A stretch of DNA of 64,000 nucleotides, taken from the NCBI GenBank assembly GCA_023433345.1, contig JAEZDA010000122.1:1-64000 (forward strand). The letters are read 5' to 3'. The stretch's first letter is position 1. Every line of letters starts with the position of its first letter. The notes under the pieces were generated by a model. That model was not told the origin of the DNA. It saw only the letters and a program-made list of their open reading frames with translations, and searched no databases. Origin of the DNA: Bacteroidota bacterium. Lineage in GTDB: Bacteria > Bacteroidota > Bacteroidia > Chitinophagales > Chitinophagaceae. Position numbers and translations under genes: made by a program. Positions 35,588 to 44,051 of this stretch are shown piece by piece.

Positions 35588-37537
35588 ATGAAAAGAGGTT
35601 TTCTAACAATATTTGCCTCATTCCTTTGGTTGTTCACCGAGGCCCAAACAAAGGTTGACAGTGCATCCGTTGCGGCTCTGCTCAATGAGAGCAAAAACTA
35701 TTTTACAAGTGATGCAACGAAAGCGCTCAACCTTGCCACGGAGGCGTTAAATTATTCGAAGCAGCTTGGTTTAAAAAAAGAGGAAGGCTATGCGTATAAG
35801 AATATTGGGATCACTTACTATTTCCAGGGAAAATATATTGAAGCCTTAGAAAACTATAATGCATCTCTTGATGTGTTTAAAGAGGTGAATGATTTTGTGG
35901 GAATAGCCAACCTCCAGAATAATATCGGGGCCATTTACTACGACAGGGCTGATTATGCAAAAGCACTGGAATATTATCTCCAGTCTCTTAAAAATGCCGA
36001 GGCTTCAGGCGACAAACTCCGTATTCTTTCTGCTTTGAATAATATCGGCGGCGTTTATTCGATAAAACCCGCCACAAAGCAAAAGGCGCTGGAGTACTAT
36101 TTGCGCGCCCTTGACCTTTGTAAAGAGCTGGGCTCTGCATCCGAAATGGGCGCTGTTTCTACTAACATAGGCGAGATATACTTTGCCCAGAATGATGATG
36201 CGAAGGCTCTATATTATTTCAACCAGTCATTGCAGGCATACGGAGAATCAGAAGGAAGCCTGAACGCATACAATGCTTTAGGCCGACTATACTCCAGGGA
36301 AGGGAAATACGAAGAAGCTTCCATGTTTCATAATAAGGCCCTAAGCCTTGCAATGAAGCTCGAAAATGATCTTTCCATTCTGCAATCATTGATGGGGCTT
36401 GCAAATGTGCATGTAAAGCAAGGAGAGTATCAAAAGGCAATTGAATATTTTAAGCAGGCCGAGATTCCCGCCTCCAGAGCGGAAGAAAACGATGATACGA
36501 AAGATCTGTACAGGGAAATGTCTCTTGCATACATGAAAACGGGCGACTATAAAAACGCATATCATTACCAGGCTTTGTTTTCAAACTTGAAAGACACGAT
36601 CTACAACCTTGCAACCGATAAAAAATTGGGCAGTCTACAGTTTGATTTTGACCTGCATAAAAAGGAGGGAGAAATAAAACTCTTAACTAAGGATAAGGAA
36701 CTTGCGGAGTTGAGCCTGGCGCGGCAAAAGCTCACCAGGAATGCATTCGCCATTGGAATGGTGCTGGTCTTCCTTATAACGCTTTTGATATACCGCAACT
36801 ACAAGTCAAAGGTAAAAACAAATAAAATTCTTGATGAGCAGAACAGGCAAATCGAAATGTTATTGCTCAATATCCTTCCTGCCGAGGTGGCAAAGGAGTT
36901 ACAAAATTCAGGTGAAGCCACCCCGCGTTATTACGATTCTGTGTCTGTTTTGTTCACTGACTTTAAAGGGTTCACCACTCTTACCGAGAATATGGATCCC
37001 GAAGACCTTGTAAAAGAGCTTAGCGATTGCTTTGTTGCATTCGATGACATAGTAGGAAAGTATAACCTGGAAAAAATAAAAACTATCGGCGATTCTTACA
37101 TGTGCGCTGGTGGTCTTCCAAGCCCAGATAAGAACCATGCTATAAATATTGTGAAGGCCAGCCTGGAGATCCAGTCTTTTATGGAAGGGCATAACAGGAA
37201 AAAAGAGTTGCAAGGGCTTCCTCCCTGGCACTTACGGATAGGCATACACGCCGGGCCCGTGGTTGCAGGAGTTGTTGGGAAGAAAAAGTATGCTTATGAC
37301 ATCTGGGGAAGCACTGTTAACATAGCAAGCAGAATGGAAAGCAATGGCGAACCGGGCAGGGTGAATATATCCTCCTCGGTATTCGAACTTGTTAAGAACG
37401 AATTTGCATGCAGCCATCGGGGAAAGATCCACGCAAAGAATGTGGGAGACATAGATATGTATTTCATTGAGGCCGCTCCGGGGTTAAGGTTGAACTCTCA
37501 AAATGAATCAGAGGGATTGATTCAGGTGCAGCTATAG
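35588..37537 (+). CDS. TPR-containing membrane-bound class III adenylate cyclase
   Basis: The 649-residue protein has a signal peptide, about seven tetratricopeptide repeats (residues 30-370; ALNNIGGVYSIKP, AKALEYYLQSLK, YKNIGITYYFQGKY), one transmembrane helix near residue 400 (NAFAIGMVLVFLITLLIYRN), a coiled segment and a C-terminal cyclase domain (about 440-635). All catalytic residues are present: metal Asp458 (LFTDFKGFT) and Asp502 (TIGDSYM), adenine-selecting Lys498 and Asp571 (YDIWG), Asn578 and Arg582 (TVNIASRM). The TPR part lies in the periplasm and the cyclase in the cytosol. It likely makes cAMP in response to an envelope signal bound by the TPRs. It is 6 bases after the subtilase. 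Confidence 0.9.
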   Translation: MKRGFLTIFASFLWLFTEAQTKVDSASVAALLNESKNYFTSDATKALNLATEALNYSKQLGLKKEEGYAYKNIGITYYFQGKYIEALENYNASLDVFKEVNDFVGIANLQNNIGAIYYDRADYAKALEYYLQSLKNAEASGDKLRILSALNNIGGVYSIKPATKQKALEYYLRALDLCKELGSASEMGAVSTNIGEIYFAQNDDAKALYYFNQSLQAYGESEGSLNAYNALGRLYSREGKYEEASMFHNKALSLAMKLENDLSILQSLMGLANVHVKQGEYQKAIEYFKQAEIPASRAEENDDTKDLYREMSLAYMKTGDYKNAYHYQALFSNLKDTIYNLATDKKLGSLQFDFDLHKKEGEIKLLTKDKELAELSLARQKLTRNAFAIGMVLVFLITLLIYRNYKSKVKTNKILDEQNRQIEMLLLNILPAEVAKELQNSGEATPRYYDSVSVLFTDFKGFTTLTENMDPEDLVKELSDCFVAFDDIVGKYNLEKIKTIGDSYMCAGGLPSPDKNHAINIVKASLEIQSFMEGHNRKKELQGLPPWHLRIGIHAGPVVAGVVGKKKYAYDIWGSTVNIASRMESNGEPGRVNISSSVFELVKNEFACSHRGKIHAKNVGDIDMYFIEAAPGLRLNSQNESEGLIQVQL

Positions 37538-37587
37538 CGGGATTAACGGCGATCGCGGGAGCTCAACATTTCCCCAAAAAATATCCT

Positions 37588-38046
37588 TTAATTTTTGTCG
37601 AGCGACTTTCGGAAGAGTATTTTCAAAAGGCCCAGAATTGCTCCCCAGGCATTCAGGTATGCAAGGAAAAATAAGGAAGCTCCAACCACATTAATAATTG
37701 GAAAAAGAAAACCAATATAGCCAAGCAATGTCTCATTTATGATCTCATGCCTGTGCACGAGCAGGTATTTTGACAGCGAAGCCATTATAAAACAAAGTGC
37801 GGAGAGAAAAAGATTTTCTCCATGCCTGTTGATTCGGTGGAGATCGCGATTGTCACCGATCTCTTTCAGGCTGCGGCACCATGCAAAAGCCACGGATGAG
37901 CAGCCGGCAAAAATGGCAAAACCCGCATTAGTGATCGACGTGGTGTCATAGGAGGATTTCCCAAAAGTGAAAAGAATAAAAATTCCACCCGCGAGGAAGA
38001 TGAACAATAACAGGATGCCGAAGAAAACTTTAATGGCCAGTTGCAT
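37588..38046 (-). CDS. Four-helix membrane protein, unknown
   Basis: The ATG at 38046 gives 152 residues; an upstream TTG at 38055 is less likely. Four hydrophobic stretches are visible: VFFGILLLFIFLAGGIFILF, GFAIFAGCSSVAFAW, LFLSALCFIMASLSKYLLV and FPIINVVGASLFFLAYLNAW. A cytoplasmic charged loop (CRSLKEIGDNRDLHRINRHG) lies between helices two and three. I recognise no family. It is convergent with the cyclase gene and divergent from the small plus-strand membrane protein. Confidence 0.68.
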   Translation of the reverse strand: MQLAIKVFFGILLLFIFLAGGIFILFTFGKSSYDTTSITNAGFAIFAGCSSVAFAWCRSLKEIGDNRDLHRINRHGENLFLSALCFIMASLSKYLLVHRHEIINETLLGYIGFLFPIINVVGASLFFLAYLNAWGAILGLLKILFRKSLDKN

Positions 38047-38145
38047 AGAGTGCAAAAATTAGGATTTTGTTCCGGTTGATGGAAAGATTTTTTAATAAAC
38101 TGACACATCGAAAGAAAAGTAATGGCCTGAATGTTGCCCGAAACA

Positions 38146-38364
38146 ATGAAAGTGATGAAAATGGCACGAGTGAAAAATCCCATAGCACCTGTGATACTGG
38201 GTTCTATATATCTTCTGATTTATACGTTAATACTGCATCTTACGAATTGGACCAACCTTGTGTTCATTTTGTACTTTTTGTCGCCCTTCGTAGTTATATG
38301 GATGGTATTGAAAGTTTTGAAGGGAAGAGGGCCCTCAGTGGAAAAACCGTTTCCTTATGACTGA
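38146..38364 (+). CDS. Small two-helix membrane protein
   Basis: From the ATG at 38146 the product has 72 residues with two hydrophobic helices (PVILGSIYLLIYTLILHL and LVFILYFLSPFVVIWMVLKV) and a basic start (MKVMKMARVKN). ATGs at 38131, 38155 and 38161 are alternatives. The overlapping frame at 38067-38360 gives a mixed, non-hydrophobic product and is judged a shadow. A small membrane protein family is plausible but not identified. It lies upstream of the HPF-like gene. Confidence 0.5.
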   Translation: MKVMKMARVKNPIAPVILGSIYLLIYTLILHLTNWTNLVFILYFLSPFVVIWMVLKVLKGRGPSVEKPFPYD

Positions 38365-38408
38365 CAATTGCAGCTACGGGTTAAAGGAACCTCTCTACAA
38401 ATGTTTGC

Positions 38409-38417
38409 TAACTTTGC
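38409..38417 (+). promoter_or_regulatory. Putative Bacteroidota -7 box before the HPF-like gene
   Basis: TAACTTTGC matches the TAnnTTTG(C) -7 element of Bacteroidota promoters, 23 bases before the ATG at 38441. A convincing -33 TTG at the usual spacing is not seen, so the assignment is tentative. Confidence 0.5.
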
Positions 38418-38440
38418 TTTTATACATCAAAAATTAGAAT

Positions 38441-38791
38441 ATGGATATTATTATTCAATCTCTGGGTTTTACTGCAGGTGAAACACTGGAAAATTTTACG
38501 CAAGAGAGATTGCAATCTTTGAAAAGTGATGATATTATCAGGGCCAATGTAACGTTTTTCCTCGGGCCGGATTCTGCACCTGAAAACAGCTACTGCGAGA
38601 TAAGACTTGAAATACCGGGAAATGATCTTTTTGTAAAACGCACCGGCAGGTATTTTGAAACTGCTGTATCCGAATGTGTTGATGTATTGCAATCGAACCT
38701 CAAAAGAGAAAAGGAAAAGATCATTGACAGAAGGCAGGCTGATGCACAATCTATTCAGGACGCTCTCAATGAAACACCGGGTGAAGACTGA
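38441..38791 (+). CDS. HPF/RaiA-family ribosome-associated protein
   Basis: The 116-residue protein shows the HPF/RaiA pattern: a beta-strand start (MDIIIQSLGFTAGETLENFT), a helix with EKIKSL-like character (QERLQSLKSDD), ANVTFFLGPD, CEIRLEIPGNDLFVKRTG, then the C-terminal helix with SECVDVLQSNLKREKEKI. It is the short type, without the C-terminal dimerisation domain of long HPF. These proteins bind the ribosome decoding site and hibernate 70S or 100S ribosomes in starvation. A putative -7 box (TAACTTTGC) precedes it. The following gene starts about 20 bases before its stop. Confidence 0.9.
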   Translation: MDIIIQSLGFTAGETLENFTQERLQSLKSDDIIRANVTFFLGPDSAPENSYCEIRLEIPGNDLFVKRTGRYFETAVSECVDVLQSNLKREKEKIIDRRQADAQSIQDALNETPGED

Positions 38792-39215
38792 AAATGCCCA
38801 ACGCAAAGAGCGGTTTGACGTTGTGAATTACATATTGGAGTCTTGTATCATGGCATATCCTGTGTCGTCTTTTATAATTAGTCTTTACAAGCAATATGGA
38901 GTGCGTGGCTCGCTAAGTAAGAAACAGTTGCAAGGTCTTTATGGCAAAGCGTCGGAGATCAGGGACCTGGATCCTGCAAAACTTGCCACCCTTCAAGCGC
39001 TGATCAATAAAATGCCTACACGATACAAATCTGAACTACCGGGGCCGGATCAAAAAATCTCGAATACTACAGAATTGCAATTGGTGGAGAAGATCCTTGA
39101 ATCTTTTCCTTCCCATAAAGGCGCTTTGATGCTGCATTCGAAACTAAAAGGAGGCGGAGTTCTTTCCCCGCGTGAGGCTTCTGACCTTTCGAAGTTTTCA
39201 GCCCTCATCAATTGA
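38769..39215 (+). CDS. Conserved hypothetical protein
   Basis: The 148-residue product (start ATG 38769, overlapping the end of the HPF-like gene by 23 bases) contains RGSLSKKQLQGLYGKASEIR and AKLATLQALINKMPTRYKSE. I have the impression of similar short proteins in related genomes, with the same SKKQLxGLY and PTR motifs, but no function is known to me. A later ATG at 38850 would give 121 residues; the helical segment before it argues for the longer form. A longer frame from 38655 overlaps the HPF gene entirely and is unlikely. The overlap suggests coupling to the HPF-like gene. Confidence 0.65.
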   Translation: MKHRVKTENAQRKERFDVVNYILESCIMAYPVSSFIISLYKQYGVRGSLSKKQLQGLYGKASEIRDLDPAKLATLQALINKMPTRYKSELPGPDQKISNTTELQLVEKILESFPSHKGALMLHSKLKGGGVLSPREASDLSKFSALIN

Positions 39216-39675
39216 GCATCGGCTGAATGTATCCCCGAAACTGGATTCTATCGCGCCGGAGACTCGTTATCGTAGCCATTGCTTTCCCGTTTTCGAAAAC
39301 TGTCAACACAATTTCATTCGCTGATACTTCATCTTTTGGCGTAATTGTAACCGTCCAATCGCCATTACTGTCCTTCACGGCAGATCGTTGGAAATCTCTT
39401 GTTGTAAATGTAATACCTCCAGCCGCATTAGGGTCGAATGAATGGGCTTTGCCAAAATACGGCAGAGAGGCGGCCAGACTATCAGCTTTTAAGATTAAAG
39501 TGGCTGGTGGTGCAATGGGGTGCGATCGCATAGAAAGGGGATAGACCATATCTGCGAAAAATGTGAAAGATCCACTTTTTATCGCTTCATCTACATTGAG
39601 TGTAGACCGTTTTGTTTCCCGCGGAGACGAGCATGCAACTGTAAAAAATATTACCGCAAATAAAATTCCTCTCAT
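39208..39675 (-). CDS. DUF4251 lipoprotein
   Basis: The 155-residue protein has a signal peptide with lipobox Cys15 (FTVAC). The mature part shows the DUF4251 pattern: INVDEAIKSGSFTFFADMVY-like segment, PPATLILKADSLAASLPYFG, KAHSFDPNAAGGITFTTRDF and the C-terminal strands MATITSLRRDRIQFRGYI. DUF4251 is a beta-rich family almost confined to Bacteroidota with no known function. It is convergent with the hypothetical gene at 38769-39215, overlapping by 8 bases. Confidence 0.85.
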   Translation of the reverse strand: MRGILFAVIFFTVACSSPRETKRSTLNVDEAIKSGSFTFFADMVYPLSMRSHPIAPPATLILKADSLAASLPYFGKAHSFDPNAAGGITFTTRDFQRSAVKDSNGDWTVTITPKDEVSANEIVLTVFENGKAMATITSLRRDRIQFRGYIQPMLN

Positions 39676-39730
39676 GGTCTACCATGGTCAAATTAAATGC
39701 CGAAGCGAAAGAGGCAAAAACAGGTTGCCC

Positions 39731-39739
39731 TATCTTTGC
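39731..39739 (+). promoter_or_regulatory. Putative -7 box before the cyclophilin gene
   Basis: TATCTTTGC matches the TAnnTTTG(C) box and lies 11 bases before the ATG at 39751. This supports that start over the upstream ATG at 39697, which would place the box inside the coding region. Confidence 0.5.
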
Positions 39740-39750
39740 ATAAAAAAATT

Positions 39751-40209
39751 ATGAGCAACAGCAGGGGAGAGATCCATACAAAAAAAGGTGTCATCGGCTT
39801 TGAACTTTACGATGAAGACGCGCCTGGCACGGTAGAAAATTTTAAGAAGCTGATCACCTCCGGGTATTACGACGGTTTAACTTTCCACAGGGTAATACCA
39901 GACTTTGTGATCCAGGGAGGATGCCCGGATGGCACAGGAGCTGGCGGACCAGGCTACTCAATTAAATGTGAAACCCGCGGAAACAATCAGTATCATGATC
40001 GTGGCGTGTTTTCGATGGCTCACCGTGGAAAAGATACGGGCGGTTCACAGTTCTTTATCTGCCACAGCAGAAATAACACCAGTCATTTAGACGGCGTTCA
40101 TACGTGTTTTGGAAAGGTAACTTCCGGAATCGAAGTGGTGGATGACATCCGTGCCGGAGATGTTATGGAGAAAGTAGTGCTCCTGCAGGGCAATCAGGCC
40201 CCGCACTAA
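39751..40209 (+). CDS. Cyclophilin-type peptidyl-prolyl isomerase
   Basis: The 152-residue protein has the cyclophilin core: GTVENFKKLITSGYYDGLTF, catalytic Arg in FHRVIPDFVIQGG, CPDGTGAGGPGYSIK, FSMAHRGKDTGGSQFFIC and LDGVHTCFGKVTSGIEVVD. It isomerises peptidyl-prolyl bonds and aids folding. There is no signal peptide, so it is cytosolic. The ATG at 39751 follows a -7 box directly and is chosen over 39697, which would add an N-terminal run of basic residues. Confidence 0.93.
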   Translation: MSNSRGEIHTKKGVIGFELYDEDAPGTVENFKKLITSGYYDGLTFHRVIPDFVIQGGCPDGTGAGGPGYSIKCETRGNNQYHDRGVFSMAHRGKDTGGSQFFICHSRNNTSHLDGVHTCFGKVTSGIEVVDDIRAGDVMEKVVLLQGNQAPH

Positions 40210-40234
40210 CGTGAACGAATAAACGAATTTGCAA

Positions 40235-40528
40235 TTATCTTGGCCTGTTCCGGTCAAAACCTCTTGGGCCCGAAGAACGTTGTGGTTGCCTGTCTTCTGC
40301 TTCTTTTACAACAAGAGGTTTTTTCCCCAGGTTCATATCATTTAAACTCTCGATCGCGTCAAGAGCTTCCTCCCGGTTTGGCATATCAACAAATGCGAAT
40401 CCCTTACTTTTCCCGGTTTCTTTATCAATGGCAACTTTCGCAGAAACGGTTGTGCCGAATTTTTCGAATATTTCCATCAGTTCAGCATCGTCAAGGTCAT
40501 AGGGAAGGCCAGCAACAAAAATTTTCAT
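40235..40528 (-). CDS. RRM-domain RNA-binding protein
   Basis: The 97-residue protein is one RNA recognition motif with RNP2 (IFVAGLP near the start) and RNP1 (GFAFVDM), then a short basic tail (RPQRSSGPRGFDRNRPR). Such small RRM proteins occur in Bacteroidota and cyanobacteria, where they bind U-rich or structured RNA and affect stability; specificity is unknown. The gene is convergent with the cyclophilin, 25 bases away. Confidence 0.9.
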   Translation of the reverse strand: MKIFVAGLPYDLDDAELMEIFEKFGTTVSAKVAIDKETGKSKGFAFVDMPNREEALDAIESLNDMNLGKKPLVVKEAEDRQPQRSSGPRGFDRNRPR

Positions 40529-40661
40529 TACTTGTGGTTTGTTGTAAAAATACAGGGATTAACCAGATAGCAAAATAAAGTGAGGGGTTTTTTGAAATTA
40601 GTTCGTTTTTTGCTCTGATATATTAATTATTCTTAATTACCATTTAAAAGGAGAAGTTACC

Positions 40662-41009
40662 ATGAACATACCGCATGAAATGACCACCCTCTCTGAAGTA
40701 ATGGAAAAACTTCGCACCCTGAAATGCGACAGCGAGTTCCACATGTCTCCTGATGGATTCACTGTGAACCGGCAAAAATTCTATGCTCCCGAACATCTTC
40801 AAATCGTAAAGGTTTACCGTTTTGAAGGAATAAGTGACCCTGCTGACATGGCAGTGCTATACCTTATTAAAGCCGATGACGGACTGTTAGGCTTTAATGT
40901 AGCACCTTACGGCATGTATGGAAATGATGAGGATGTGGAAGGATATAACAATTTCATCAGGCAGGTTGAGGTTTCCGGTCATTGTGATCAACTATTATTC
41001 AGCATCTGA
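40662..41009 (+). CDS. Conserved hypothetical protein, Bacteroidota-type
   Basis: The 115-residue protein reads MNIPHEMTTLSEVMEKLRTL, then FYAPEHLQIVKVYRFEGISD, DPADMAVLYLIKADDGLLGF and NVAPYGMYGNDEDV. From memory, similar proteins in Bacteroidota are named phosphoribosylpyrophosphate synthetase-like without catalytic motifs, so that name is not used. It has an unusually clear Shine-Dalgarno-like AAAAGGAGAAG 6-16 bases before the ATG. It precedes FUSC by 34 bases on the same strand. Confidence 0.7.
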   Translation: MNIPHEMTTLSEVMEKLRTLKCDSEFHMSPDGFTVNRQKFYAPEHLQIVKVYRFEGISDPADMAVLYLIKADDGLLGFNVAPYGMYGNDEDVEGYNNFIRQVEVSGHCDQLLFSI

Positions 41010-41043
41010 CCTCTTCTTTATTTTTTGGATTTAACTTGCCCTG

Positions 41044-43257
41044 GTGGATGCTATTCAGCAATACAAGAACTTTCTAAATGGCAGATATCTGAGTGAAGGT
41101 GTTCGCACAACTATTGGAATAGTTCTTCCTTCCGTGGTGATGAATTCTGTCGGACATCTCTCCATTGGTATCACGATGTCAATCGCTGCACTCGCCGTTA
41201 GTATTACAGACGTCCCCGGTCCGGCCAAGCATCGCGTTAACGGAATGGCACTATGTGTTCTAGTTATTGCCGGAATGTCTGCTCTCACCGCCCTTATACT
41301 CCCTTATAGCTTCGTGCTCGGCACAATGATATTTATTGCGGGTTTCCTTTTTTCCATGCTAACGGTGTATGGTATGCGCAGCTCGGCCCTGGGTGTTGCC
41401 GCCTTGTATATAATGGTGATCAATCTTGACGGAAACCTTTCACCGGGCAATAAGTGGATGCACCTGTTCTGGCAAATATCCGGGGCGATTTGGTATTTTC
41501 TTTACAGCCTGATGTTAAGCCGCATCAAGCCTTACAAGATCATTCGGCAGGTGTTGGGAGATTTCATTCTTTCCATTTCCGATTACCTTGAAAAACGCGG
41601 AGAGTTTTATCGTCCTTCACCCGACTATGACAAGATATATCACCAGCTACTGCAACAACAGGTGGAAATTGAAAAGCAACAAACCCTCGCCGCCGAGCTG
41701 ATCTTCAAAACAAGAGGTGTTGTGAAGGAGACAACCAAAACTGCAAGAACACTCGTGAAGACCTACCTGGATTGTTCCGATATCCTGGAAAGTATTATGA
41801 CCACCTATCAGTCTTACGAAACGCTGCATAAACACTTTGATGATCTCGGCATCCTGCAAGACATAAGAGAAGTGGTACTGGGCCTTTCACACGATTTGAA
41901 AGAAGCCGGAATTGCCCTAAAAGCAGAGCGGAAAAGCAGTATATCCACGGCCTTAAAGGAGCGGGTGAACATAGTTCGCGCCCGTTTTGAAAACCTGCGG
42001 CAAACAGAAATGCGCGGGGAACGAGTTGAAAGTTTTATAGCACTGGGGCGCATCGTAAATAACATTGAAGACCTCGCATCAAAAATTGAGGTTTTGCACA
42101 AGCAAACAGGTTATGAATCTAAGCCGGGCACGAAAAAATTATCAGATGAATTGAAGGAAGATTATGTAAGGTCTGAAGACATCAGGGCATCTATTTTTTT
42201 GGATAACCTGAATTTCAAATCACACATCTTCCGTCATGCGATCCGGGTGGCAATTGCGCTTCTTACCGGTTATCTGATTGCCGTAGGCTTCAACCTTTCT
42301 CACGGTAACTGGATACTGCTCACCATTATCGTTATTCTGAAACCTTCTTTCAGCATGACCAGGCAAAGAAACAAAGATCGTTTGTTCGGTACCGTTATAG
42401 GCATTGTGATAGGCGTGATATTGCTCTACCTTGTAAAAAATGATACTGCCTTACTGGCGATCATGATTGTGCTGATGCTTGGAAGCTTCGTGTGGATCAG
42501 AACAAATTATTTCCTCGCAGTTATCCTCTTAACGCCCGAGCTGATCATTCTTTATCATCTTTTAATTCCGGGTGATATCAATGATATTCTTACGCACCGG
42601 CTGTTTGATACAGCGATAGGGTCAGGTATTGCTTTTCTAAGCAGCTTCGTTGTGGTTCCAGTGTGGGAATACACCGGAATTCGCGATCATATGCTCTCTA
42701 TGATCCGAAAAAATCTGGATTACTATAAAGCGGTTGCAACGGCGTTTACAATACCTGAGTCAATTCCTCCAAACATACGCCTGAAGAGGAGAGAAGTTTT
42801 GCTATCACTTACCAATTTATCGGACGCATTCCACCGGATGCTTTCGGAACCGAAACGTTATCATAGTGATATGGATTACCTGCATCGCTTCATTGTTTTA
42901 AACTATTCTATAACCTCGCATCTTGCAACTCTTTCTTATTATCTCAATCAGAAAAAATCCTCTTTCAGGTCTACAGCCCTGCAACCAATTGTAAGCGATA
43001 CGATCATGCGGCTGGAAGCATCGGAGAAGTACCTGGAACGAACTGAAGTGGAAGAGTTGCAGAAAATAGGCTCGGCGCCTGTTTTGGAAGAATACACTTC
43101 CGCGTTGATGGAAAGGAGAGGCAGGGAAATTGCAGAAGGCAAACTTGAAACTGACACAAAACAAGAACTTATTACGGTGAAGTCGGTCGTTGATCAATTA
43201 CAGTATCTTCAAAACCTTTCCTCAACTTTAGCAAAACTCTGTCGGAGTTATAAATAG
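41044..43257 (+). CDS. FUSC-family inner-membrane protein (YccS/YhfK-like)
   Basis: The 737-residue protein starts at GTG 41044. Two membrane blocks of about five to six helices each (residues about 20-150 and 400-545), each followed by a cytosolic helical region, are the FUSC arrangement related to aromatic-acid efflux proteins such as AaeB. Typical stretches: GIVLPSVVMNSVGHLSIGIT, FRHAIRVAIALLTGYLIAVG and ILLTIIVILKPSFSMTRQ-like segments. Substrates are not known. It follows the hypothetical gene by 34 bases and is followed after 2 bases by the SRAP gene, so the two are probably co-transcribed. Confidence 0.88.
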   Translation: MDAIQQYKNFLNGRYLSEGVRTTIGIVLPSVVMNSVGHLSIGITMSIAALAVSITDVPGPAKHRVNGMALCVLVIAGMSALTALILPYSFVLGTMIFIAGFLFSMLTVYGMRSSALGVAALYIMVINLDGNLSPGNKWMHLFWQISGAIWYFLYSLMLSRIKPYKIIRQVLGDFILSISDYLEKRGEFYRPSPDYDKIYHQLLQQQVEIEKQQTLAAELIFKTRGVVKETTKTARTLVKTYLDCSDILESIMTTYQSYETLHKHFDDLGILQDIREVVLGLSHDLKEAGIALKAERKSSISTALKERVNIVRARFENLRQTEMRGERVESFIALGRIVNNIEDLASKIEVLHKQTGYESKPGTKKLSDELKEDYVRSEDIRASIFLDNLNFKSHIFRHAIRVAIALLTGYLIAVGFNLSHGNWILLTIIVILKPSFSMTRQRNKDRLFGTVIGIVIGVILLYLVKNDTALLAIMIVLMLGSFVWIRTNYFLAVILLTPELIILYHLLIPGDINDILTHRLFDTAIGSGIAFLSSFVVVPVWEYTGIRDHMLSMIRKNLDYYKAVATAFTIPESIPPNIRLKRREVLLSLTNLSDAFHRMLSEPKRYHSDMDYLHRFIVLNYSITSHLATLSYYLNQKKSSFRSTALQPIVSDTIMRLEASEKYLERTEVEELQKIGSAPVLEEYTSALMERRGREIAEGKLETDTKQELITVKSVVDQLQYLQNLSSTLAKLCRSYK

Positions 43258-43259
43258 CA

Positions 43260-44051
43260 ATGTGTACAGCGCTCTCCCATAAACCGAAAATTGCCGACCT
43301 GGTCGACTATTTTCCTTCCATGCAAATCGATCTCTGGGAGGAATATGAACCTTACCGCGCAGCATACCGGTTGGCATTCGAACATTCACCGCAACCTGTA
43401 ATAACCGTTGAGGGAAATAGTTACAAGCTAAATCTGTTCGAGTGGGGCGTGGTTGCAAATTATATGAACACGCCTGAAATGATCAGGAAAAATCGTGCAT
43501 GGATGTGCAATGCAAGGGCTGAGAAATTGCAGGACAAAAAGTCGTATTGGTTCAAAATAAGATCGCAACGCTGTCTTGTTCCCGTGACGGGAATTTACGA
43601 GCATCGGAAGGTGAAAGGAATCAAGAACAAGATCCCATATTTCATAAGTTTGAAAGACCGCGATATCTTTTGCCTTCCAGGCCTTTATAATTTTTCGCCG
43701 GTTCCGAACCAGGAAACGGGAGAACTTGCAGGAACTTTCGCGATTATTACGCGTGGGGCCAATGACCTGATGAAGCAGATCCATAATGATGGTGAAAATA
43801 AATTCAGAATGCCGCTTTTCCTTACGAAAAGCCTGGAGAAGGAATGGATCGATCCCAACACCCCAGATGAGCGAATTTTTGAAATTCTTTCTTTTGAAAT
43901 GCCGGAACAGCAAATGAATTCCTGGCCGGTATATTCTCTTAATGCTGCAACTGCCCGACCTGATCATTTGTTGCCAAACGATCCGTATTCCTGGCAGGGC
44001 CTGCCGCCGTTAGGCCTGGACGATTCTTCCTTGCAAACAAGCCTGTTCTAA
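43260..44051 (+). CDS. SRAP/HMCES-family abasic-site processing protein
   Basis: The 263-residue protein has the SRAP catalytic Cys2 (MCTALS), the NARAE motif (MCNARAEKLQDKKSYWF), the Glu of VPVTGIYEH, and the His of MKQIHNDGENKFRMPLF. The enzyme forms a thiazolidine crosslink to abasic sites in single-stranded DNA. Compared with E. coli YedK there is an insertion between the His and the RMP motif, and EW is EH. It is often placed with SOS-response genes; here it follows FUSC by 2 bases and is convergent with the DUF5916 gene, overlapping by 4 bases. Confidence 0.9.
   Translation: MCTALSHKPKIADLVDYFPSMQIDLWEEYEPYRAAYRLAFEHSPQPVITVEGNSYKLNLFEWGVVANYMNTPEMIRKNRAWMCNARAEKLQDKKSYWFKIRSQRCLVPVTGIYEHRKVKGIKNKIPYFISLKDRDIFCLPGLYNFSPVPNQETGELAGTFAIITRGANDLMKQIHNDGENKFRMPLFLTKSLEKEWIDPNTPDERIFEILSFEMPEQQMNSWPVYSLNAATARPDHLLPNDPYSWQGLPPLGLDDSSLQTSLF

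Noticed and set aside
38067..38360. Plus-strand 97-residue frame overlapping the small membrane protein
   Set aside because: The product has no consistent hydrophobic or helical pattern, while the frame from 38146 has two clear helices.
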